Origin: an uncultured Verrucomicrobiota bacterium | Lineage (GTDB): Bacteria > Verrucomicrobiota > Verrucomicrobiia > Verrucomicrobiales > DEV007 | Length of the DNA stretch: 34,771 bases | Direction of reading: 5' to 3' | NCBI GenBank assembly: GCA_902510815.1 | Contig: CABXDI010000015.1 | Location: 1-34,771 of the forward strand | Part shown: positions 1-6,698 of the stretch, piece after piece | Numbering within the stretch: the first letter of the stretch is position 1 | How the letters are laid out: each line of letters starts with the position of its first letter | Translations under genes and position numbers: made by a program | Notes under the pieces: generated by a model | Database searches by the model: none | The model's input: only the letters and a program-made list of their open reading frames with translations | What the model was told of the DNA's origin: nothing

Positions 1-996
1 CGCTGGGCTTCTGCAGATTCAGACGCCGCATTTGCTTATGTTGAGGAGATGAAGAATAAAGATCAGGCGAGGGATGCTACTTTTTCCATATTACGCGCAC
101 TTGCTTCTCAGGATCCTCAGAGAGCCCTAGAATGGATGTCTAATCAAGGTAGTGATATGTCTAAAAATGGTTGGATGGGACACATGCTTGCTGGAACAAT
201 TGCGACTGAGTGGGTCAGGCAGGATCCTGATGCCGCGCTTGCTTGGGCTAATTCGTTGCCTGAGAACCAGCGTCAGGGAGCTCTTGGAGGGGCCCTTGAG
301 ACAATTGCCGCTTCTGATCCTAATGAAGCTGCTCGGAGACTTCTTCAACTTGACGCGGGAGAGGCACGCCAGAAGGCTGCAGGAAACATTGCAAATCTTT
401 GGGCTAAAAGAGCACCGCAGGAAGCCATGGAGTGGGCGATGACTCTTGAAGGCGATGATAGAGAATCGGCAATGAGTAGAGCACTAGGTGGCTGGGCCTC
501 TACCGAACCAGCGGAGGCAGCGGCGTTTATTAATGATATTCCTGCAGAAGAGAGAACGGATGGCCAAATTCGTGAGGTGGGTCGAAGATGGTCTGAACAG
601 GAACCCTCCAAAGCTGCAGAGTGGCTTGTTAGTCAACCTGACACTAAGGGGAGAACAGATGCTGTAGGGCATGCCGTGTGGCATTGGACGAATGAAGATC
701 CTGCTGGTGCGGCTGACTGGCTTCTAGAGCAGCCGAGTGGTGATTTCAGAGATAATGGAATTGGAGCGCTTGCCAAGGCTAGTTTTGATGATGATCCGGC
801 TTCGGCGGTGACTTGGGCTGCAACCATTGATAATGACAGACAAAGAGAGGGAACTATTGAGAGAGGAGTTCGCGAATGGGCAAAGAGGGAGCCGCAAGAG
901 GCAAGAAATTGGGTTCAAGAAAATAGTAATGTACTTAGCCCAGAACAGTCTGAGAGACTTTTAAATATTGATAATGAAAGCGGTCGAAAGAAGTAA
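1..996 (+). CDS. Tandem W-x3-[DE]-P alpha-repeat protein (5' end cut by window)
   Basis: The reading frame is open from base 1, and the codons before the first ATG (base 49) already encode a repeat beginning RWASADSDAAFAY, so the start lies left of the window. About ten units of roughly 31-32 residues follow one another. Each has the pattern W-x3-[DE]-P-x2-A-x2-W, for example WVRQDPDAALAWANSLP, WASTEPAEAAAFI and WAKREPQEARNWV. The pattern suggests a helical-hairpin (TPR/SEL1-like) solenoid that could serve as a binding scaffold. Similar tryptophan/proline repeats are common in Verrucomicrobiota proteins, from memory. No enzymatic motif is visible in the part present, and the precise function is unknown. 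The gene ends with TAA, and a hairpin at 1045-1070 follows. Confidence 0.8.
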   Translation, partial: RWASADSDAAFAYVEEMKNKDQARDATFSILRALASQDPQRALEWMSNQGSDMSKNGWMGHMLAGTIATEWVRQDPDAALAWANSLPENQRQGALGGALETIAASDPNEAARRLLQLDAGEARQKAAGNIANLWAKRAPQEAMEWAMTLEGDDRESAMSRALGGWASTEPAEAAAFINDIPAEERTDGQIREVGRRWSEQEPSKAAEWLVSQPDTKGRTDAVGHAVWHWTNEDPAGAADWLLEQPSGDFRDNGIGALAKASFDDDPASAVTWAATIDNDRQREGTIERGVREWAKREPQEARNWVQENSNVLSPEQSERLLNIDNESGRKK

Positions 997-1044
997 TATC
1001 TGACTTTCCGAGTAGTTGTAATCAAATTTATTAATTTTTGTTTT

Positions 1045-1070
1045 AATTAAGGGGTCAGCCCCTTTAATTT
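1045..1070 (+). terminator. Hairpin after the repeat-protein gene
   Basis: GGGG (1051-1054), loop TCAG (1055-1058) and CCCC (1059-1062) form a stem. It extends outward through AATTAA (1045-1050) pairing with TTTAATT (1063-1069), with one bulged T. It lies 49 bases past the upstream stop and 8 bases before the ATG of the next small gene. The T-tract is short (TTTAATTT), so termination is probable but not certain. It could also be a dispersed intergenic repeat. Confidence 0.55.
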
Positions 1071-1077
1071 GAAAACA

Positions 1078-1296
1078 ATGATTTTTTATCTTAAGTATTT
1101 TAGCGCCATTACAATTGTAACAGCCATAGTTTTACATGCGTTTAATTTTCACCCATGGAATGTGATGGTTCATCTTGTTGGGGCTTGTACTTGGACGATT
1201 GTAGGGTTTGCATGGAAAGAAAAAAGTATACTGCTTAACTTTTTCCCACAGGTTTTTATTTTAGGGGCGGGCCTAATTTGGGAATTTCTAATGTAA
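1078..1296 (+). CDS. Small two- or three-helix membrane protein
   Basis: The product is 72 residues from the ATG at 1078. An in-frame TTG at 1069 falls inside the preceding hairpin and is a less likely start. There are hydrophobic segments near residues 5-20 and 27-42 and a third near the C-terminus, with a short charged loop (WKEKS) between. This is the layout of a small inner-membrane protein. It resembles short uncharacterised families with an NVMVHLVGA-type second helix (possibly DUF6552-like), but that assignment is from memory and weak. No Shine-Dalgarno is obvious because the hairpin sits where one would be. Function unknown. Confidence 0.6.
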   Translation: MIFYLKYFSAITIVTAIVLHAFNFHPWNVMVHLVGACTWTIVGFAWKEKSILLNFFPQVFILGAGLIWEFLM

Positions 1297-1345
1297 TGCA
1301 TTATGGTATGGAATCCTTTATTATTATTTTTTCGTTAGAATTTTT

Positions 1346-2404
1346 GTGCATGCTTTAAATAAGCCAAAGTTAGCTATCATTGGAGCTGGTGTTTCTGGTC
1401 TAGCAGCTGCATGGGCTCTGAAAGATTCGGATTGGGAAGTTAGCGTTTTTGAAAAGAGTCGTGGCCCATCTGGTAGGGCGGCTACAAGAACAATAAATCA
1501 AATTCGAGTCGATCACGGAGCCAATTATTTTAAGATCAATTCACCTCTACTAGAAGAATTAATATTAAGAGAGCTACCGAATGAGGATCTTATTGAAATC
1601 CCAGGGCACGTTTATTTGTTTGATAAAGAAAATATTATTTCTAAAGGGGACTTAAAAATTGATGCAGACATCAAGTGGAATTATAGAAATGGAATTAGTG
1701 AACTTGGCAAGAGAATGGCCGCCTGCTCAGGGGCTAAAATCCTAAAACAAACCCTTGTCGACAATATCGAAGAAGTTTCAAATTCTTCTTGGGAAATTTC
1801 TTCAGACAAAGGCAAAAGTTTGGGTATTTATGATGCTATACTTTTTACGCCCCCCGCGCCTCAAGTCCTTGAGTTAATTTCTAATTCTTATATTTCCTCT
1901 TCCTCAATAATTGATTTAAAAGGGTTACTTGGTGAGAGTGAATTTCACAGACAGTTTTCAATTATAATGGGATTTGATCAACGAATTGATCGACCAATTG
2001 ATTGCTGTGCTATGCTAAACGAGGACCGTAGGCATGCTGTTTCTTGGTTGGGTTTTGAAGATGCAAAATCCGGACGCGTTGGTAATTCTGAAAGTGTCAT
2101 CGTCGCACAAATGTCACCTGATTGGACTATGTCTTATTATGATTCTTGTGATGATGTCATTTACAAAGAGGCATTATTGGAGCTTTCTAAACTTATTGAA
2201 GTTCCATTATCAGGGCCTATTTGGCAAGATAAGCAGAGATGGAAATACGCTCACCCGAAGGTAGCTCTAGATGTAGATGAGATTGAAGAATGCTCTCCTC
2301 AAGGATGGTTTTTCTGTGGAGATTCTTTTGTCGGCCGAGGTAGGGTTGGCGAGGCTATTATAACTGGTATAGAGGCGGCAGATAGGATTATCGGTGTGAA
2401 ATAA
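1346..2404 (+). CDS. Renalase-like NAD/FAD-dependent oxidoreductase (COG3380-like)
   Basis: This 352-residue protein starts at GTG 1346; no ATG sits closer to the fold start. The N-terminal dinucleotide-binding motif is IIGAGVSGLAAAWAL (residues 11-25), followed by the FAD-contacting EKSRGPSGRAATR (36-48) and DHGANYF. The C-terminal GDSFVGRGRVGEAIITG matches the FAD ribityl-binding end of amine-oxidase-type flavoproteins. The order and length fit the predicted NAD/FAD-dependent oxidoreductases related to renalase and amine oxidases. No signal peptide is seen, so it is probably cytoplasmic. The substrate cannot be deduced. It converges with the phosphoesterase gene 8 bases downstream. Confidence 0.82.
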   Translation: MHALNKPKLAIIGAGVSGLAAAWALKDSDWEVSVFEKSRGPSGRAATRTINQIRVDHGANYFKINSPLLEELILRELPNEDLIEIPGHVYLFDKENIISKGDLKIDADIKWNYRNGISELGKRMAACSGAKILKQTLVDNIEEVSNSSWEISSDKGKSLGIYDAILFTPPAPQVLELISNSYISSSSIIDLKGLLGESEFHRQFSIIMGFDQRIDRPIDCCAMLNEDRRHAVSWLGFEDAKSGRVGNSESVIVAQMSPDWTMSYYDSCDDVIYKEALLELSKLIEVPLSGPIWQDKQRWKYAHPKVALDVDEIEECSPQGWFFCGDSFVGRGRVGEAIITGIEAADRIIGVK

Positions 2405-2412
2405 GAGGGGAT

Positions 2413-3948
2413 TTATTTTACTATTCTTATAACCCTTTTGCCTTTGTGAATTCTTCCGTAATGGTCGGTAGCTTCAATTTCTATTAATTGTGAACCGATG
2501 CTTAGACCTGAAGGTATTTGGATTTTCCAAAGATGATCTGATGGACTCGGTGGATTTAGTTCTGGTTTTCCTGATTTACTATTGGTTGCCTCCCTTTCCC
2601 TTGTCTTAACGTAAGAAGGATCATTTTCTACAGATTTATTAAGTTCCACCCAATCGCCTTTTTTTCCTATTCTCATTTTCACCTTTGATTTTGAAGACCC
2701 ATTAAAAACATTCACGTAGATAAATTCTTTCTTAGCATTCTCTTGGTCAATTTTATCTGGTGCTTGAATGTTCATTTGATAGGAAGCGGGTTGACGCGCT
2801 GCCTTAAAATCGAGCACATGCTTATTACCATCAAAAGTCACTATGGAGTAACCATTTGGAGCCCCATCTCGCATAGTTGAATGAGGGATTCCTACTTCGT
2901 CTTTAGTTCCTTTCCACCAAGTTCCTGAAACACAAACATTGATGATATGGTGATGAGGTTCTTTACCTTTCCAACCATCCTTTTCATCTATTAATTTATG
3001 AGCATGCCAGTGAGTATGACCTGAGATAGACATTGTGTAGGGGCGTTTTTCAATGAGTCTATAGAGTTTTTGGCGATTTCCTACATTTGTTAGAGGAATG
3101 TGCATCATTAAAACGATGAGTTTCTCCTCTGGCACAAGCGCAAGATCGTTTTTTACAAATGTTAACTGATTTTCATCAAGTCCGCCGGTGTAACTTCTTT
3201 TTTCACCTGACCAATCAACATCATCTAGTACAATAAAATGAACCGGACCATGATCAAAACTATAATAGTTTGGCCCAAAAAATCTGTGAAAAGTTTCATC
3301 TGATCCGGCATCATCTTTCGAATCAAAGTTAATATCATGGTTGCCGACAACGTTATACCATGGGATGCCTACCAAAGCTAAATTAGCATTGGATGGTTTG
3401 AAGAGATCGAGGTCGTCAAACATGATATCACCCAAAGTGACTCCGAACTTGGCTTCGGTGCCTACTAGTTCAGGAATGATATCATGAGCAATGTAATTGA
3501 TTTGTTCTATTGATCTTGGTTGTGGATCACCAAAAAAGATAGCTTTAAAGGTGTCGGGCTCTTTATCAGATATTAGTGCGAAGTTTATAGATTTAGGTAG
3601 AGGTCCTGTTGGATTAACGCCTTTGTATTTGAGTTTTTTAGGCGATCCTTTTGGTTTATGAATATAATAGAATTGTGGGAGGTTGTCTTTATTAAGAGGC
3701 GTTCTCCAATCTCGAGGTTTAATTACAAAGAAGATTGTGTCGTCATCGTGAGGTAATTCCCATCGGCCTTGAGCATCGGTCTTTATTATCTCCTTACCAT
3801 TAGATACAGCAATATTTGGAAGACCGGGTTCTCCATTATCTTTTATTCCGTTCTGATTTTTATCATTAAAAACAGTTCCTTGAGCTGCATGCACTGAGGC
3901 AAGAGGTAGTATGACTCCTAATAAAATTAAAAACGATGATATCTTCAT
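2413..3948 (-). CDS. Secreted calcineurin-like metallophosphoesterase
   Basis: The 511-residue protein has a signal peptide (residues 1-22, ending VHAAQ). An N-terminal beta domain begins GTVFNDKNQNGIKDNGEPGL, as in MetallophosN/SdrD-B-type modules. The central metallophosphatase carries metal-ligand motifs FGDPQP (about 139-144), LGDIMFDD (172-179), GNHD (202-205) and SGHTHWHAH. A C-terminal beta domain follows (MetallophosC-like, ending near YGRIHKGKRVIRI). The three-domain order MetallophosN-Metallophos-MetallophosC is known in Bacteroidetes and PVC phosphoesterases, probably periplasmic. The substrate is unknown. It converges with the flavoprotein gene. Confidence 0.88.
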   Translation of the reverse strand: MKISSFLILLGVILPLASVHAAQGTVFNDKNQNGIKDNGEPGLPNIAVSNGKEIIKTDAQGRWELPHDDDTIFFVIKPRDWRTPLNKDNLPQFYYIHKPKGSPKKLKYKGVNPTGPLPKSINFALISDKEPDTFKAIFFGDPQPRSIEQINYIAHDIIPELVGTEAKFGVTLGDIMFDDLDLFKPSNANLALVGIPWYNVVGNHDINFDSKDDAGSDETFHRFFGPNYYSFDHGPVHFIVLDDVDWSGEKRSYTGGLDENQLTFVKNDLALVPEEKLIVLMMHIPLTNVGNRQKLYRLIEKRPYTMSISGHTHWHAHKLIDEKDGWKGKEPHHHIINVCVSGTWWKGTKDEVGIPHSTMRDGAPNGYSIVTFDGNKHVLDFKAARQPASYQMNIQAPDKIDQENAKKEFIYVNVFNGSSKSKVKMRIGKKGDWVELNKSVENDPSYVKTREREATNSKSGKPELNPPSPSDHLWKIQIPSGLSIGSQLIEIEATDHYGRIHKGKRVIRIVK

Positions 3949-4110
3949 GGGGATTAATTAGTAATTTTGTTATCATATCTTGTTATGCATTAACGAATAA
4001 CTTTAAAGGTTTTTCTATTTAAAATATTTAAAGATGCAACAAATTGGCTGATAATTGCATCATTTTTAATCAGGCTTGTCCTTTCAATCATAAAACGATA
4101 GAAAAGATTT

Positions 4111-5070
4111 ATGAATATTGATAGAGATGTACCCATAAATATTTCCCGTCGAAAAGCAATGCTCATTGGATCATCTGCGATGGCTGCAACCTGTGCGATT
4201 TCCACAGCTGATAACCATGAGACAAAAGAAAGTGATATTGTCAGACCTCCAACAGGTAAAGGGATTCTTCTTTCCGTAAAACTAGGTATGATCGCCAAGA
4301 AGTTAAATGGGCAGAACCTTACTCTAACCCAGAGATTACAGATGGCAGCTGATGCCGGGCTTGATGGGGTCGATTTTGATGAAGCTGGAGCGCATACTGA
4401 GGAAGCGGCAAGAACAGCCGTCAAAGAGTCTGGAGTTTTCGTTCACAATGCTATCAATCATGCGCATTGGGGTAAAAGACTTACAAGTCCAAACGAGGCT
4501 GATAGAGAAATATCTAAAAAAAATATTGAGCATTGTATTAAGCTTTCTCACGCTGCTGGTGGTAATGGAGTACTCATCGTGATTGGTTCGGGAGGCGATG
4601 GAGCTGAAGATGTGATCGAGGAGAGGTGTCGTAAAGAAATTAAGAAACTAATCCCATTGGCGGCTTCATTGGGTCAGCCCATTCTTTTTGAAAATGTTTG
4701 GAATCAGATGTTTTATGATCATAACAAACCACCTGAACAGAGTGCTGAGAGACATGTCAAATTTATAGATAGTTTTAAAAGCCCTTGGGTTGGTCAATAT
4801 TTTGATATAGGAAATCACTGGAAGTATGGTCAGCCAGGTGATTGGATTCGAGAATTTGGGCACAGGTGTGTCAAGCTTGACGTGAAAGGCTTTAGTCGTG
4901 CGGCCAATAAATTTACTGAGATTGGGGAAGGTGACCTTCCTTGGGGTGAGGTTCGAAAAGGCCTCAGTGATATAGGATTTACTGGCTGGGCAACTGCGGA
5001 GGTTGGAGGAGGAGGAGTTGACCGATTAAAGAAGGTAAGAGAGCAAATGCAAAAGGCCTTTGGAATCTAG
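4111..5070 (+). CDS. Tat-exported sugar phosphate isomerase/epimerase (hydroxypyruvate isomerase-like)
   Basis: The 319-residue protein has a twin-arginine leader (SRRKAMLIGSSAMAA, residues 12-26). The body is an AP-endonuclease-2/xylose-isomerase-like TIM barrel: GLDGVDFDEAG, then VHNAINHAHWG, an ENVWNQ strand end with the candidate metal ligand Glu, YFDIGNHWKYG and VKLDVKGF, and a C-terminal WATAEVGGGG. These acidic and His residues are the usual metal-binding positions. Such proteins are often called hydroxypyruvate isomerase, but exported PVC versions more likely act on sugars released outside the cytoplasm; that is inference. It ends 13 bases before the convergent selD stop. Confidence 0.83.
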   Translation: MNIDRDVPINISRRKAMLIGSSAMAATCAISTADNHETKESDIVRPPTGKGILLSVKLGMIAKKLNGQNLTLTQRLQMAADAGLDGVDFDEAGAHTEEAARTAVKESGVFVHNAINHAHWGKRLTSPNEADREISKKNIEHCIKLSHAAGGNGVLIVIGSGGDGAEDVIEERCRKEIKKLIPLAASLGQPILFENVWNQMFYDHNKPPEQSAERHVKFIDSFKSPWVGQYFDIGNHWKYGQPGDWIREFGHRCVKLDVKGFSRAANKFTEIGEGDLPWGEVRKGLSDIGFTGWATAEVGGGGVDRLKKVREQMQKAFGI

Positions 5071-5083
5071 GGTAATCGATTAG

Positions 5084-6139
5084 TTAGCTCACAAAAATTT
5101 GGATTTTTGGGTCGGGATCTTTGGCTTCACCAATGATTGTTGCCATGGCTAGACCTGAATTTTTGAGTTCATTCAACGCATCATTAGCTTGACTCGTGGG
5201 TAGAGAGACCAAGAGGCCTCCACTGGTCTGAGGGTCAAATAATATCTCGCGCATTTCCTTTTTAGCTGAGTTTTCAAATTGCATGCTGGGGATTGTCTTA
5301 GCGCGGTTGTGTTTATTCACACCAGTAGAAACGCCTAATTCATACATTTTATAGGCTTCATCCATGACTGGTACTGAATTTAAATTGATGTGTATTGAGG
5401 CATCAGAGCCTTGTGCCATTTCGAGCCCGTGTCCCGCAAGACCAAATCCCGTTATATCTGTCGCTGCATGGACATCAAAGTTGGTAAATATCTCTGCTGC
5501 TTTTCGGTTTAATGTGGTGACTGTTTTGATGCAGGAATTGAAGGCGTTCTCTGAAACTTTATCCTTTAGTTTAGCATTAAAAATGACTCCGCTTCCAATA
5601 GGCTTGGTGAGTATCAATGAATCTCCTGGCAGCGCACCAATGTTTCGCCAGATTTTGTCAGGGTGAACGACTCCTGTGACGGAAAGCCCAAATTTTGGTT
5701 CTTCATCGTCTACCGTATGCCCGCCCGCCAGGACTGCACCTGATTCAGTGATTTTGTCGAGAGCCCCTTCAATGATTTTGTTAAGTTGTTCAATGGGTAG
5801 CTTTTCCTCTGGAAAGTTGACAAGATTAAGGCATGTGATAGGGCGGCCTCCCATGGCATACACATCACTAATAGAATTGGCTGCTGCAATTTGGCCAAAA
5901 ATGAAAGGATCATTGACAGGGGGTGTGATATAATCAGCCGTATTAATGATCGCTATATCGTCGGTTAATTTATACACTCCAGCATCATCGCTAGTATCAA
6001 AACCGACAAGTAGATTGGGGTCTTCGTTTTTTGGAAGACGATCTAATAATTTTCCAAGCCCGACCGGGTCAATTTTTGCGGCTCATCCGCAGGTGTTTGC
6101 AAGGCTCTGCAGTGTATTTTCTTTATTTAATAATCCCAT
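5084..6139 (-). CDS. selD: Selenide, water dikinase SelD, selenocysteine-containing (in-frame UGA read as Sec19)
   Basis: SelD makes selenophosphate from selenide and ATP, the Se donor for Sec synthesis. Starting at ATG 6139 gives 351 codons, the normal length (E. coli about 347). Codon 19 is TGA (6085-6083) in the motif TCG-U-AAKIDP, where other SelDs have catalytic Cys or Sec before the essential Lys (here K22). Further hallmarks are PNLLVGFDTSDDAGVY (41-56), NDPFIFGQIAAANSISDVYA, AGGHTVDD, TDITGFGLAGHG and DPQTSGGLL. A start after the UGA (GTG 5977) would lose the catalytic motif and the ATP/metal-binding Asp pair. A SECIS-like hairpin follows the UGA. Upstream of ATG 6139 there is an in-frame stop and a weak GGAAAAG ribosome site. 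The gene is divergent from the Cys-cluster gene at 6242. Confidence 0.93.
6059..6085 (-). promoter_or_regulatory. UGA(Sec) codon and SECIS-like hairpin of selD
   Basis: On the minus strand the TGA is 6085-6083. After 17 bases comes CCC (6068-6066), loop GGTC (6065-6062), GGG (6061-6059). An outer AATT on each side can pair across an internal loop. From memory, E. coli fdhF has its GGUCU loop about 18 nt after the UGA, so loop sequence and spacing both fit SelB recognition. The apical stem is only three GC pairs, so the fold is less convincing than the motif and spacing. Confidence 0.7.
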
Positions 6140-6241
6140 TTTATTAACTTTTCCACGAGTTCAATGAAATTACCAATATTGAATTATATAAAAATTTAAT
6201 TTGCGCTAAAACTCACTTTCATTTTTATTCGTATTGAAGAA
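6140..6241. promoter_or_regulatory. Divergent promoter region between selD and the Cys-cluster gene
   Basis: This 102-base AT-rich gap separates two divergent start codons, so it should hold promoters for both. TTGAATTATATAAA-like sequence near 6179-6192 could contain part of a sigma70-type promoter, but spacing to a partner box is not clear. No operator palindrome is obvious. Confidence 0.35.
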
Positions 6242-6589
6242 ATGAGGTTTACAAAATTCATATCAAGAATTTCACTGATTTTGGTATTTGTCTTAACATC
6301 TACTTTTTCAGTGCTTTCTTGTGAAGTTGATCACTCCTCATGTTGTTGTTGTGAGTTTGATCTTTCGCTTGATTGTGAATGCCTACACGAAAATGACACC
6401 GAGGGTCAAGTCCCCTCATATGCATTATTAGTTAATCTAAAAAAAGTTTTAGATCTTGATAAACACTTCAAGCTTCTCAGGGTTGTTTCACCTTTCAAGA
6501 ATTCTTCATTATTGGTATTGGATCATAACAAAGAATTTTATTTTTGTTCCAAAAATTACGCTACCCGGAGCGTAGTTCTCCTAATTTGA
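6242..6589 (+). CDS. Small exported protein with a dense Cys/His cluster (possible lipoprotein)
   Basis: I do not recognise this 115-residue protein. It has a hydrophobic leader (residues 5-26) ending SVLSC, which could be a lipobox with C27 as the lipid anchor. Immediately after comes a cluster C27, H31, C34-C37 (four consecutive Cys), C45, C47 and H49: seven Cys and two His within 23 residues. This strongly suggests metal or metalloid binding in the periplasm. The remaining 65 residues contain one more Cys (FYFCSKN) and no known motif. It lies between selD (divergent) and the UPAU beta-barrel gene (same strand, 109 bases on), so a shared role with them is plausible. A hairpin follows the gene. 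Confidence 0.7.
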   Translation: MRFTKFISRISLILVFVLTSTFSVLSCEVDHSSCCCCEFDLSLDCECLHENDTEGQVPSYALLVNLKKVLDLDKHFKLLRVVSPFKNSSLLVLDHNKEFYFCSKNYATRSVVLLI

Positions 6590-6600
6590 AATAGTTAGTT

Positions 6601-6656
6601 TTTAATTTGGGCATCTTCGATGCCCGTAAATTTAAACTTCTGTCTACGTTTTTTTT
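6601..6656 (+). terminator. Hairpin plus T8 tract between the Cys-cluster and beta-barrel genes
   Basis: GGGCATC (6609-6615), loop TTC and GATGCCC (6619-6625) form a perfect 7-bp stem. It can be extended by TTTAATTT (6601-6608) pairing with AAATTTAAA (6628-6636) with small bulges. A run of eight T (6649-6656) lies 13 bases further on. It is probably an intrinsic terminator, possibly partial, so the downstream gene may have its own promoter or be expressed at reduced level. Confidence 0.5.
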
Positions 6657-6698
6657 AATTCTGTGCCCATTCATGCACGGACAATTATTCAAATTATT

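Noticed and set aside
3990-4424. 144-residue minus-strand open frame
   Set aside because: It overlaps the well-supported Tat-exported isomerase gene and has no recognisable motif; it is a shadow frame.
5364-5933. Plus-strand open frames opposite selD
   Set aside because: They are antisense to conserved SelD motifs and have no motif of their own.
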